Assembly (NCBI GenBank): GCA_006176705.1
Contig: QRFJ01007186.1
Coordinates: 35,190-99,189, forward strand
Origin: Cocos nucifera
Taxonomy: Eukaryota; Streptophyta; Magnoliopsida; Arecales; Arecaceae
DNA length: 64,000 bases
Direction: 5' to 3'
Shown: in pieces, positions 22,977 to 33,726 of the stretch
How the letters are laid out: each line of letters starts with the position of its first letter
Position numbering within the stretch: the first letter of the stretch is position 1
Translations under genes and position numbers: made by a program
Notes under the pieces: model-generated
The model's database searches: none
What the model saw: the letters and a program-made list of their open reading frames with translations, nothing else
What the model was told of the DNA's origin: nothing

Positions 22977-25069
22977 ATGTTTACTTTGATCTATATTTCT
23001 TTCGAAGCTTTCCAATCTGCCAATTCTTGGAGCTTGTCTGAACCAGCCTTTCTAGACCCTACCCCACTGACCAAGATTGAGCCCAGGAACATGTCCCATC
23101 AACCTTTCATTCCGGACACCATCCCTTTCGTCCTCACCTTAAACAACCTTTCCCTCATCAGGATTCTGTATGGGATCCCGTCGGAGTACGACCTTGAGAT
23201 CCCAGAGTCAGACGAGTGCACCAGTTCACCTCCGATCGGTCGATTTTGTTTGTATTATGAAGTCTTGCATGCTGGGCTTTGACTTCCACCTCCTCCCATC
23301 ATAGTCATCCTATTTTGCTTTTTGAACATCTCCTTTGCCTCCGTAGTACCGAACTTCTTTTGGTTCGTAATCGACTTTCTTTTCCTTTGTCGTCTGGCTG
23401 AAGTTCAACCGACAGTCTCTTTGTTCCAAAATTTCTACACCTTCAAACGTCATCCTTCCACAAAGGACTGGTGGTACTTCTTCCCTCAGTTCGGTAAGAA
23501 GGATTTGCTGAATGGTGCTCCTTCTTTCATTCATAACTGAAAGGAGAAGTACTTCTTCGTCCGATGCCCAATCCTGCTGCTTGACCTCCCCCCCTGGGGC
23601 TTTCTTAGGGAATCCATCCATCGAGCTCCTAGCTTGGATGGAGCCGACCTCGAGTCTTCTAACAGGCTCAATGCTTACCGAGCTCCTGATCTCTCCAAGC
23701 TTTTGAAGGAATAGACCTTATTTAACCTTGGCCTGAGCCCTCTTGATCCTATCGGTATTAAAGACATTTGCATACATGTATGACTTTTATGAAATTTGAC
23801 GCATACCTCGGCTGATTGCAATTTTTTCTTTGCTGCAGAAATGGACTTCGATGTCGTCGAGAGGCTCACCAAGGGCCTGTATGCCAAGAAGAGAAAAAGA
23901 GGGCTCTAGGCAAAAGCTCGAAAAGGGTGAAGGTCAACAGCCCCAGCTCTGAGGTCCCAGATATCCCCGCAGCTACTCCCAAAGTCACTCCGAGCATCGA
24001 GGTCCTCTCAATCAATGAGGGCAACGTTGGGGGTGAGGACCCTCAGGTCTCCTCGCTGGGGGGCTGGTGTCGGATCCCCTCAACGAGAGGGTCGGAGACG
24101 ACAAGAAGAAGGATAGGGCTGCTATTGCGAAGATGGCCCAAAAGGCTTATCTAGGTGGGTCGAGCGACAGCGGTGGTGACGACCTAGGGGCAAACCCCTT
24201 CGGCAATTCAGAGATCATCCGAGACCTGATCAACAAGTTTGTCCTGCTCGGAGAGGTGGACCACCTAGCCAACCTCGACCAGACATAGTTCGTTTGGGAA
24301 TCCCATGGAACTTTCCTCAAGGTAGTCATCTTGCCATGTTGCCCCTTCATCGTATATTTATATTTATCATTTTTATCTTACCATGACTCATCCATGGTAG
24401 TTGGGCCATCACATACTTTCTCACCTCAAGAGGATAAGTCTCCAGGAGGTGGAAGCGTCGAAGGTCCAGGGGGACCTTCGGGCTGAGGTTGATTGCTTGT
24501 GCGGAAAGGTCATTGAGGCCGAGCACCTCGTGGAGGAGAAGGTGGCAGAAAATGAGGATCTTCGGGGGATGCTTCGAAGAGAGGAGCTCATCTTGATCAG
24601 GCTTAAGGCCACATTGATCTTGGAGGAGTAGAAGAAGGAGGCCAAGATCAGAGTCACTGAGCTGGAGGCTCAAATGTCGAAGTCCACTTCGGAGGTGGCT
24701 GCCAGAGCCATGGAGGAGTTCAAAGCCTCCTCCGAAATGAAGGAGTTGAACATCACATTCGGCTAGGAGACGTTCATAAAGGGCTTCAAACTCTATGAAG
24801 GCAGGGTGGCCTAGAGGTTTTTTAAGCTCGACCTTAGCTTTTTAGAGGAGGAATCTGACGAAGAACTGGGGCCAACCGGAGCTGCAGCCGACTCCTCTCC
24901 CATCAAAGTAGTCCTTGACTCCTCTGATCCTGCTGCCAAGGTGCCCAAGCCCATGCAGGAGCCCGCAATCACTACCAAAGCATCGATTGAACCCGCTCTA
25001 GAGTCCACGATTGTCCTTGGAGTGCTGATCTCCCCCACTGCTTTCCATCTAGAGGTCGGGAGCCTTTGA
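22977..25069 (+). pseudogene. Antisense ORF of gypsy B, three exons, broken
   Basis: Exon 1 (22977-23754) holds the Transposase_28-like domain: VLTLNNLSLIRILYGIPSEY, then a C-terminal part with LFQNFYTFKRHPSTKDWWYFF. Intron 1 (23755-23838, 84 bp) and intron 2 (24322-24400, 79 bp) have GT..AG ends and sit at the same place in C and D. Exon 2 is basic (KKRKR, then GKSSKRVKV, a nuclear-localisation-like cluster) and Ser/Pro-rich. Exon 3 is a coiled coil (heptads around EVDCLCGKVIEAEHLVEEKV) ending EVGSL and TGA at 25067. Damage: the start Met of the family (MSFE) is Ile here, there are stops after HAGL, SFIHN and LLKE and around 24286, and a frameshift near 23900. The product would presumably be nuclear. 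Its function is unknown. Confidence 0.65.
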
Positions 25070-25259
25070 TAGTTGTATATTATTATTTTATTCTTTTTTT
25101 TGGTCCCTGAAAGTTTTTTGTTAAATGAAAGTGAGTTTACTTTTGTCCATGCCTTTTCTCATATTGATGTTGTGCCATGTGTTATCCAACATCCTTTCAA
25201 TAACTAGAGTCATAACCCACCAACCCCAGTTGATGCTGACCCCTTACCTCAAAGAGTTC

Positions 25260-26103
25260 TGCTTAAACCTCTAATAAAAAGCTTAAAGGAGGTACACCAC
25301 CTAAAGAAAAAGTTGAAGAGGGGGGAGGACGACCTTTCAAGCTTCTTGGAGGAATGCTTTAGAGAGGACTAAAGAGGTCACTCGCCATCATAATATGCAT
25401 ATAAAGGACTCCATGAGCTTCAGCATCCAAAAAGGCAGCTTCGAGAAGGAGATCGTCAAGCTCAAGAAGAATGTCAGTGATAAATCCTGGGCACTAACAA
25501 CGAAGATTAGCTATCTCAAAGCCAATCTTAAGATGATGAGAGAGAAGATCCATCTACTGGAGGGGAGTTCACCATGGTCTACCGACAAGGCCCGGTATGA
25601 GTGGGATTGGTCGAAGAGGTTCTCCGTACTTCAGAAGCAACTGCATGACATCGAGCTTACTTATGATACCTACCGATTGGATTAGAGCGAGAGGATATCC
25701 TAGCTTGAGCAAAGGCTTCGTGCTGCTAACAGCGAGGTAATTTGGCTCCAAAAGCAACTCGATGACTGTCTCCAATCCGGCATGAGCGAGAGATCAGAGT
25801 AGGTTGCTTCCTTAACGAGGACTCTGGGTGAGCTTTTGGAAGTAGTGGGGAGGGAGAAGATCGAGGTTCAACAGCTAAGGATCTAGCTATTGTATGAGCA
25901 GCAAGCCGTTAAGCTGAGGCTAAGTCGGAAGTCCTAAGGAAGTAGGGGCGGGAGCTGGTGGACAAGTTCAGGCACATCAATAGAATGTATATAGATGGCC
26001 TAAATAAGAAGAAGGAGCTTGAGGAGGAAATCCTTAGGCTAAAGCAGTCTCTGATGATGGTGGAGGTTAACAACCCAAAGTCTGAGGGTTTCGGGCCTCT
26101 TTA
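25260..26103 (+). pseudogene. Second coiled-coil ORF of gypsy B, broken
   Basis: After a 190-bp spacer the plus strand again reads long charged helices. It begins near LKSLKEVHHLKKKLKR, continues MHIKDSMSFSIQKGSFEKEI and LKKNVSDKSWALTTKISYLK, and ends LRVSGLF with a stop at 26103. Lys/Glu/Leu heptads dominate. Stops occur in frame (for example after TYRLD and RISW) and a frameshift lies near 25900. The matching region in copy D is 58888-59722. It may be a separate gene or the last exons of the aORF. The spacer holds T-rich and AATGAAA-like sequence that could be a transcript end. Confidence 0.5.
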
Positions 26104-26393
26104 GAACTTTGTCATTTTTCCTTTTCCCTTTTTTGTACATGGTCTCGTGGACCTTTGCTTTGTAATGTACTTTGGTTATAATGAAGGAATATTTTCTTCG
26201 ATCGACTTCTTGCTTTGTTTAGATTCAATGCTTGTTGATTTTCTTGTTCTTCTCCTTTGCTATGACTTTTGCTGAAATGATTGTTTAAAAAGTAATTTTC
26301 TCCCATCCTTTTATAGTAGGAGATTTTTACCTACGCTGGGATGAGTTTATCCTTTCATGTTCGACTCTGTCGATTTTCCTTCGTCCTTTCATC
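26104..26393. other. Spacer after the coiled-coil ORF
   Basis: T-rich sequence with TTTGTAATGTACTTTGG and ATAATGAAGGAATA, alignable with 59723-60043 in copy D. It could contain the 3' end of the antisense transcript. There is no ORF. Confidence 0.4.
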
Positions 26394-27477
26394 AAGACGA
26401 GGTCCTTCCTCTCACCTAAGGTAATCGAGGGTCTTTCTGCAGGGGGACATTAGGGCTATTGTTAGGGCCTCGCCCCTCACCTCATCTTAAGTTAATGAGT
26501 CTTTCGACTTTGCTCATGTTAGGATGAGGTCCTCCTTCTATTCCTAGCATGGCTATAGGGGTGCATTAGAGCAGCTGTCAGGGCCTCTCCCCTCATCCCA
26601 TCTTAAGTTAACGAGGCCTTCAACTTTGCTCATATTAGGACGAGGTCGTCCTATTCCTAACATGGTTGTAGGGGCGCATTGAGGCCGCTGTTAGAGCCTC
26701 TTCCCTCATCCCATCTTAAGTTAACGAGGTCTTCGACTTTGCTCATGTTAGGATGAGGTCCTCCTCCTATTCCTTAACATGGCTGTAGGGATGCATTGGG
26801 GCCACTGTCAAGTCCTCTCCCCTCATCCCATCTTAAGTTAATAGGGCCTTCGACTTTGCTCATGTTAGGATGATGCTTATGTTAGGACGAGGTCTTCCTC
26901 CTATTCCTAACATGGCTATAGGGGCGCATTGGGGCTGCTGTCAGGGCCTCTCCCCTCATTCCGTCTTAAGTTAACGGGGCCTTCGACTTTGCTTATGTTA
27001 GGATGAGGTCCTCCTCCTGTTCATAATATGGCTATAGGGGTGCATTAGGGCCGCTGTCAGGGCCTATCCCCTCATTCCATCTTAAGTTAGTAGGGCCTTC
27101 GACTTTGCTCATGTTAGAATGAGGTCCTCCTCCTATTCCTAACATGGCTACAGGGACGCATTGGGGCTGCTGTTAGGGCCTCTCCTCTCATCCTATCTTA
27201 AGTTAACAGGGCCTTTGATTTTGCACATGTTAGGATGAGGTCCTCTATTCCTAACATGACCGTAGGGTGCATTGGGGCCACTGTCAGAGCCTCTTCTCTC
27301 ATCCCATCTTAAGTTAATGAGGCCTTCAACTTTGCTCATGTTAGTATGAGGTCCTCCTCATATTCCTAACATGGCTGTAGGGGCGCATTGGGACCACTAT
27401 TAGGGCCTCTCCCCTCATCCCATCTTAAGTTAACGAGGCCTTTGACTTTGCTCATGTGAGGACGAGGTCATCCTCCT
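26394..27477. repeat. 116-bp tandem repeat array, about 9 units
   Basis: Units begin AGGATGAGGTCCTCC and contain CCTAACATGGCTATAGGGG, a TCAGGGCCTCTCCCCTCATC block and CATCTTAAGTTAACGAGGCC. Unit starts at 26521, 26637, 26750, 26867, 26884 (a 17-bp partial duplication), 27000, 27116, 27232, 27343 and 27459 give a period of 111-117, mostly 116 bp. The array is interrupted at 27478 by the CACTA element and resumes at 35049. It lies between integrase and the antisense ORF, the region of Tat elements known to hold variable tandem repeats. Confidence 0.9.
27475..27477. repeat. CACTA target duplication, left copy (CCT)
   Basis: CCT precedes the CACTA terminus and recurs at 35046-35048. Removing the element and one CCT restores the text of the 116-bp repeat (GTCATCCTCCTGTTCCTAAC). 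Confidence 0.85.
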
Positions 27478-27491
27478 CACTACTACAAAAA
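27478..27491 (+). repeat. CACTA left terminal inverted repeat
   Basis: CACTACTACAAAAA; it matches the right end exactly over 14 bp, then diverges (AAGGC versus TGGCC). Confidence 0.95.
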
Positions 27492-27805
27492 AAGGCTACG
27501 ATAGCGGTTTGTAACCACTACCATAGCCCAAAAAATCGCTGCCATGGCTATGGCAGTGATTTTCTAACTGCTACTACTGCGGCTGTTGCCATAGCTCTAT
27601 GACAGCAATTGTTAGAACCATTACCATAGATGGCCTATTGCAGCAGTTTATAAACCACTGCTATAGATTGACCTATCGCAATGGTTATGTAACCGCTGCC
27701 ATAAGATATCTATAGCAGCGATTTCTTAACCGCTGCCATAGGTCTAGTGTGGCAGTTGGCATTGGACCTATGGCAGCGATTGGCACGGATATGATAGCGG
27801 TAATA
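27492..27805. repeat. CACTA left subterminal repeat array
   Basis: About nine diverged units built on GGCAGCGGTTxxxAACCGCTGCC, each nearly palindromic and joined by CTATGG or CATAGA. In En/Spm elements such subterminal motifs bind the TnpA protein; binding here is inferred by analogy. Confidence 0.8.
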
Positions 27806-28536
27806 ATCCTATAGCTTTTAAGTTCAGGAATTACTTTGGTATTCTCTAATTGGGGATTCTTAGATGAAACATTAGATTGATAATTTAATCCAGGTGGTTG
27901 GTGGTCATTAGGTGGGTTGTTTGAAATTGGTAGGTTCGATAGTTGATCTAGTTCTCTCCTCATGTTAGACTCAACTAATTATCCTATTTGAGCTTCTAGT
28001 CTGACGATAGATTGCTGTTGAGTTAGAATTAATTGTTGAAGTTGGTTAAATCTATCATCAGCTAGATTGGTCTGTTGAGGAGGTGGGTATGAAGGTTGAT
28101 TATAATATGATGGCTGGTTAAACTGACTAGGCTGACCATTATTATAGGCATAATTTTGATAATTTTGCTCAAGTGAAATTTGGGTCTGAGCCTGAGTCTG
28201 TTGGGATGTCCAAGAAAAATTAAAGTTACTCCAATCTGAATTATATGAATTTGAAAATGGGTCATTAATCAATTTGGAGTATTCTTGAGCAGCTTGAACT
28301 TGTTCTTGGATAAAATACGAAAACTGTGCAGTCATAGGATATTTACTTACATGATGGGTTGGACTAGCATAGATTGAATAACTCTCCTGATAATTAGAAG
28401 ATTGTTGACCTAGGGTTAGGAGTTGATCTATTTTCTGATCAAGAAGGTCAACTTTACCTAATTTTTGGAAAATTAGATTCATATTAGCCATTTGATTATT
28501 ATGTTTAATGTGAATCAACCATTCAATTATGTTCAA
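27806..28536 (-). pseudogene. Captured gypsy gag fragment (Athila/Tat type)
   Basis: The minus strand reads from an ATG at 28536: a start with NQMANMNLIFQKLGKVDLL, a Gln/Tyr/Asn-rich middle (YNNGQPSQFNQPSYYNQPSY), and LTQQQSIVRLEAQIG. After one in-frame stop (27979-27981) it continues LVESNMRRELDQLSNLPISN to about 27806, where it meets the CACTA subterminal array. LEAQIG-type wording is typical of the C-terminal part of Gag in gypsy elements that use an Asp-tRNA primer. The N-terminal Gag core, protease and all of pol are missing. It is only a fragment trapped in the transposon. Confidence 0.6.
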
Positions 28537-29577
28537 CTAAATCAGAAAAAATGATTTCCTACCATGCATGTATTAGTGTAACCCTAATGTATGGTTTAAA
28601 AATTTTTAGAATATTTTTTTTTATTTTTTTATTATTATTATTATTTTATTATATTAAAAATTAATTTTTTTTTAATTATTTTTATTTGTTAATTTTAATT
28701 TAATTTAATTTAATTTAATTATTAATTTTTAGTTAGTTTAATTTTTATTTTATTTTATTTTTATTTTATTTTTAGAGTAAGAAGAAGAAAGAAAGAAGAG
28801 TTCTAAAGAAGAGGTCCTAAGGAGTCCTAGAATTAAGAAGAAAGAGAAGAATTAGGTTTAATTAGGTTTGATGTTGGTTAGCAATCAAGTTGGTCAATCA
28901 ATCTTGACTAAGGGTTATCCTAGATCTAGACAGCTCCTAACTGCCACGGTCACCTTCAAGCCCTCCAAGTGTAGGATTAGCCAATCAACTGGCCAGGTAA
29001 GTGTAAGGTTGGTGGGAGTCCCTCCGTTGCTTGCCTTAGACACCAATTGTGCTTGGCCAGGTAAGCGAACGGAACCAATTAGAAACCACCTTCCTTCGGG
29101 CCCAATCGTCCCTGAACCACTTTCCTAGACACCAGTCAAATTGATTAACCCTAACTTGGTTCAACTCTTTGGATTCCTTGTCCTATTGAGCTCGAGTTCC
29201 TAGGGTTGATGTCTAATTGATTTTAAAATTAAAGGCTTAGGTCAATGCAGGATGCTGGTTGGTTGTTTGTGGGCTAAGGAAGGGTGATCAAATCCCCACC
29301 TTATCTTGTTTAATTGGATTGTGCCCTTAATTTAATTTAATATGAATATGCATGAAAAAAAAAAAATTTAATCAAAGGATTTTATGCAATTTAAACTAGA
29401 TGCATGCAACTAATTGAATTTTGAAAGGCTTACCTTGCCTCCAGCAATCATCAAAAAAAAAATAAAAATAAAAATAAAAATAAAACTAATATGATGCATG
29501 CTCTAAACAGTTAGGATTTCTAATATTATCATGAGGCTTTTAATTAGGTTTAAATAAATATTTTTTTAAATTAATTT

Positions 29578-29609
<32 letters not shown>

Positions 29610-29780
29610 GAAAAGGGGACTAGGGTTAGGATTGATCTCACCAGGCAAAACTTCTGATTCTTTTTGTTCTTTTTTTTTTTCCTACAAAATAATAAAAAAA
29701 AATTAGCAAGAAAAAAAAAATTTTATTTATAATTTATTTATAGAAAAATCAAAGAGATCAAAAATTTAATATCCGTGCCT
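28537..29780 (-). other. Gypsy leader with AT-rich simple repeats
   Basis: This is untranslated sequence between the gag fragment and its PBS. It includes low-complexity tracts at 28605-28780 (TTATTATTA, TTTAATTTAA runs), 29457-29485 (AAAAATAAAAAT) and 29578-29608 (AAAT)n. Two short copies of a leader motif with GGCCAGGTAAG lie at 28990-29070. No gene is seen. Confidence 0.6.
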
Positions 29781-29800
29781 TCCCCGGCAACGACGCGCCA
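29781..29800 (-). other. Gypsy primer-binding site (Asp-tRNA type)
   Basis: The minus strand reads TGGCGCGTCGTTGCCGGGGA. It is close to the Asp-tRNA primer site of Athila/Tat gypsy elements, TGGCGCCGTTGCCGGGGA, with a small insertion. The LTR begins six bases to the right. Confidence 0.7.
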
Positions 29801-29806
29801 AAAACT

Positions 29807-31427
29807 TGATAGGGACACGATGCTGTCGTTAAGACACCGTGTTTATCAGTTTAATTTGACTTCTTAAAATTATTAAAAATACGTAAATAGTAGTGAGTCG
29901 GGTCGAATCCACAGGGAAGGTAGTGTTTTTAGATTTAAAATCTTTGATTTTTTTTAGAAGAAAAAGAAAATGATTTGAATTTTGAAATAAAAACTGAAGT
30001 CGGAAGATTGATAATAAAAATTAAAAGATGTAGGAATTTAAATTTGGTACTAAGATCTACTAGTTAGATCTTAGCATCTACTTGCAAAGCAATAATTTAA
30101 AGTGCAGAAATTAAATTGCAATAAAAAAAGCAAAAAATTAAAATATAAAAATAAAAATTTTTATTAACTAAAATTTTAGAATTTAAATACATAAAATTTA
30201 AAAAGAAAAGATAATAAAATAAAATAGCCTGATCTCTGATCTTGGATCGGCATTGGCAGAAAGATGGTGTAGAAGCTCGGCTCTTCTTCTCGGCACCCGT
30301 TGCTTCGAAGCAGCCTTTAACCCATAGCCTGGCTTCGCCCTATACCAAAGCTTCACCTTGATCGGAGATATCAATTTTTGATGGCCTGGGGTCCTTTTTA
30401 TAGAGCTAGGAGGGCTGGATATTTTTTCTAAAGGCAATATGGGACTAATAGCCTTTGTAATCATAAAAATACAAAGAAATTCGGATAAAATTTGAATCAA
30501 AATAGCTCTAATATGACTCTGCTAAATCTGATAAAATCTAGCCGTTCAACAGAAATCCAACGGTCCAAAAATCATCAAAATTGGATGCAGATAAGCTTAG
30601 ATCGGGTCGGATTAAATTCTGACCGTTGGATCGCGCTTGATCGAGGAAATCTGGCCGCAAATCATGCTTCGGGAGTCTTGATCACCGCCGGCAGCATTCT
30701 GGACCGTCGGATCATCGCCTGGATCGAGCGCTATCGTCCGATGGTGATCCGCGTGATGTTTGTATCTGAATAAAATTCGGAAGCAACCACAGCCGTCCGA
30801 TCCTGACCGTAAACAACCACATCCGTCCGATCGCGCAATAACTGTTCCCATGGACCGCGTGGACTGGCCGCACCGCACACCGCAATCAATCAGCGCCGCT
30901 GTTATCGGATGAAAAGACTAAATTATCCTTGTGAGCCGCGATAAATTTCTGTAGACCCTTAAGGGGTCTAGGTCCACCACGTGGCAATCTCTGATTCACC
31001 GGAATTTGCTGAGCTGGCGGTCCACGCCTAGATCGTGGACCGGCTGATGGCTTCAACGGCTGAGTCGGCTTGATGGTTCGGCTTGGCTTGGTGGCTCGGC
31101 TTGCGGAGCCGGCTGAGCCATTTTCTTTTTTATTTAATTTTTATTTATTTTATATTTTTAAAAATTCATATCTTTTTTATTTTAGCTCCGTTTTACTTGA
31201 AATTTATTTTGTTGTGATCAAAAAAATGAGCTCTTTCTATTGATAATAAAATTTTATTTTTTAATTTTTATTAATTTTTATTATTTTTTAATTAATTTTT
31301 TAATTAATAAAAATATGAATTTTTCAAAAATTATATATAAATTGATTAATATTTCTTAAAAATTAATATAAATTAATAAATTAATACTTTTATTAATAAA
31401 TTTATGATATTTATCACCTTCTCGACA
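29807..31427 (-). repeat. Gypsy LTR inside the CACTA element
   Basis: The left end TGATAGGGACACGATG abuts the PBS; the right end ..CACCTTCTCGACA is the best matching CA terminus and is approximate. It holds the block with GAATCCACAGGGAAGG (near 29910) common in Athila/Tat LTRs, and a GC-rich half (30530-31120) contrasting with an AT-rich end. It resembles none of the other LTRs in this window. No second LTR is present. Confidence 0.6.
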
Positions 31428-31509
31428 CAAATTTATCAAAAATCAGTTATAAAATTATTCTAATCGAACATATATATAGTGTAAACATATAAAATTTATA
31501 AATATAATT

Positions 31510-32037
31510 AAGATGCACGTACATACCTATATCTCCTTCTATATTCGATCCCTGATGGCAGCATCCATCAAACGCCAGTCTCTAGGCTCTATAGAAATGA
31601 TGTCCGACCATCTCACAAGCATTCCAAAAAAGGAATGCATCTTCTGTGCGGTCTCCCCTATCGGCATCCCCTTCGCATCATACTACACCATCACCTGATG
31701 TTGGTGGTTCCACACGTGTGCCATTCATGTGGGACCGTAAAATATCCAACTGGATGACACACCTGCAATGCAAATATGTTATGCAAATATATAAGTATAC
31801 AAATACTATATAAAAAATAAAGTTGTGCTAATATAATAAAAACGTACACTCAGATGCCTGCGATGGTAGAGGCTCAGCTATCGATGGAGTAGATATCAGT
31901 AATGAAGGTCCCTGAGCAGTCGATGTCGAGGTGGATGGAGTATGCTTCGACTGCTCCTCGGATGCTGAACTGCACGTAACCCATCGAGAGGCAGGGGTGA
32001 AAGCTAGATGGCGTTTCGATGCCATCGTGACCTGCAA
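31510..32037 (-). pseudogene. TnpA-like / Ptta-En-Spm transposase remnant
   Basis: The upstream piece (31860-32025, minus) starts MASKRHLAFTPASRWVTCSS and is Ser/Thr-rich. Then a likely intron follows (GTACGT.. to ..TTGCAG, about 31770-31850). The downstream piece (about 31517-31710) reads YDAKGMPIGETAQKMHSFFG, then MLVRWSDIISIEPRDWRLMD and AAIRDRI. This matches the plant Ptta/En/Spm transposase signature (G.P.GE.A.K...G...R....I....W......I.D..W) as I know it (Pfam Transposase_24). A stop precedes YDAK, another interrupts RI-KEI, and no further exons follow. The product would have bound element ends. The gene is dead and truncated by the gypsy fragment to its left. Confidence 0.6.
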
Positions 32038-32219
32038 CGTTAATTAACATTAATCAATATAATATCGTGATATATCAAATTCTATTCGCTCGAAAGTCAA
32101 GCCGGCTCCATGCTTGAGACAATTGGCTCCATGCTTGAGACATCCGACTAGGATCCTCCTCCAGTCAGCTCGATCACGGCCCAAGTTGACTTGGCTATGT
32201 ATCCGAGCCAGCTCGACTG

Positions 32220-32580
32220 TGTGCCATCTCCTCGATCACTCCCTCTCTCCCTCTATCGATCTCTCTCACTGGCAACGGCACCGAGGCCAAACCCCTCCCT
32301 CCCAGCTTTTTCTTCTCTCAATCTTCTTCTCTTCCTCTCTCGATCTCCCTCATCGGTGAGATTGGACCAAATCCCTCTCTCTCACACTCTCTCAATCTCC
32401 CTCGCCGACAAGGCCGGACCCCATCCCTCCTAGTGATGCCGGTGAGGCTAGACCCCCTCCCTCCCTCTCTCTTTCTCTCGATCTCCCACTCTCCCTCTCT
32501 CGATCTCCCTCACCGATGAGGCTGGATCCCCTCCGTCCCAATGATGGCAATGAGGTCGGACCCCCTCCCATCCTCTCTAA
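32220..32580. repeat. CT-rich low-complexity block with short tandem units
   Basis: CTCCCTCTCTCGATCTCCCTC alternates with GATGAGGCTGGACCCCCTCC-like units, about 60-80 bp apart, repeated four or five times. Short open frames here are composition artefacts. Confidence 0.7.
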
Positions 32581-33029
32581 GGTACAGACCCATCGGGTAT
32601 TAAGATTTGGATTCGGTATCAGTAATTAAAATTGGATCCTGATCTGAATATCCAAGTTTCAATCTGAATCCAACCCATTGACAAATCTAGTCCATAGCCA
32701 CCGATATGGCACGGCCCAAGGCTACCACCACGGCACAGCCTAAAAACTATGACATGCAGATAATTATAATATTTATAATAAATATTAATAATATTTATTA
32801 TAAATATTCTATAAATTATTATAAATATATATAATTAATAAATAATACTATAAAATTAAAAAAAAAGGTTATATCTATGGCTATAGAGAGCGGGTCGCAC
32901 CGAAAGCTCTGAGGATTGTCGACGATGATGCTAGAGAAGGACAACGGCACTAGAGATAATCTACAAAATAAAAGCAAGATAGTGAGATAGAGAAAAGAGA
33001 AAAAGAGAAAAAAGAGAGAAAGTAGGGGC
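32581..33029. other. CACTA interior, no gene seen
   Basis: Contains a stretch on ATTAAGATTTGGATTCGG and then an AT-rich palindromic run (32759-32850: ATAATATTTATAATAAATATT). No coding pattern or known motif is recognised. Confidence 0.4.
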
Positions 33030-33480
33030 GGCCGGAGAATGGATGACAGGGGGAAGGGGGCATAGTTGCGAGGAGGCCGAAGGAGGCTTCACACTCGAAT
33101 GGTGGGAGGGTTCGAATGGTTTGTGGTGGTGTTGGGGGGGTGGGTTTTGCGAGGGCCAAAGGAGGGGTCGGATGGGGGTTCACCAGAGGGGGGGGGGTGG
33201 GGTTTCGTGGGGCCGAGCGAGGGTGGAGGGGGCTCATCGGAGGGGGTTTTGGGGGGGCCAAGGGAGGGTCAGATGGATGGGTGGGAGGCCGAGTGGGGGA
33301 TGGCGGGTGGTGGGAGGGGTGGCCGAGGATGGGTGGGCCGAAGAGGGAGGGGGAAGGAGGGGCAATGCCGGTCGAAGGGGAAGGAGGGGCGATGCCAGTT
33401 GGGGGGAGGAGGGGCGACGACGTCGATCGAGGGGAGGAGGGGCATTGCCGGTCGTGGGGGAGGAGCCTCATCGGCTATGA
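33030..33480. repeat. Extremely G-rich block
   Basis: Dense G-runs (for example GGGGGGGTGGG near 33134 and 33190) sit on the plus strand, nearly free of C-runs. Several frames stay open on both strands for 100-170 codons, which follows from composition: the minus-strand reading is a Pro/Ser-rich string without conserved motifs. It could form G-quadruplexes. It might be diverged promoter or 5' leader of the TnpA-like gene, which lies downstream on the minus strand. Confidence 0.6.
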
Positions 33481-33559
33481 AGAGGAGGGGTAAAGAGAGA
33501 GCGAGAGAGATTGAGTGCACATGGGAGGGAAGAAAAAATTTGGAGATTTTTAACCTGAC

Positions 33560-33705
33560 CAACGGCAGCGGTTATTGAACCGCTGCCATAGATCTACGAC
33601 AGCAGTTATCCAAAATTACTGCCATAGATCTATGGTGGTGGTTCTGTAACCGCTATTGTAGATCTATAATAACGGTTCTTGATAACTGCTGCCATAGGTG
33701 AAAAA
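33560..33705. repeat. CACTA subterminal-type repeats, internal array
   Basis: Four units of the GGCAGCGGTTxxxAACCGCTGCCATAGATCTA type lie 1.3 kb inside the right end, directly left of the long inverted repeat. It is probably the original edge of the right subterminal array, split by the inverted repeat. Confidence 0.75.
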
Positions 33706-33726
33706 TGATGTTTTCTCATTTTTCTC

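Noticed and set aside
26394..27477. CRISPR-like regular repeats
   Set aside because: Units are contiguous and about 116 bp long without unique spacers, and the context is a plant gypsy element. They are tandem repeats.
32950..33578. Long Gly/Arg-rich (plus) and Pro/Ser-rich (minus) open frames
   Set aside because: Several frames are open at once because the DNA is almost free of T on one strand; none has a conserved motif or a plausible start context. Treated as low-complexity DNA.
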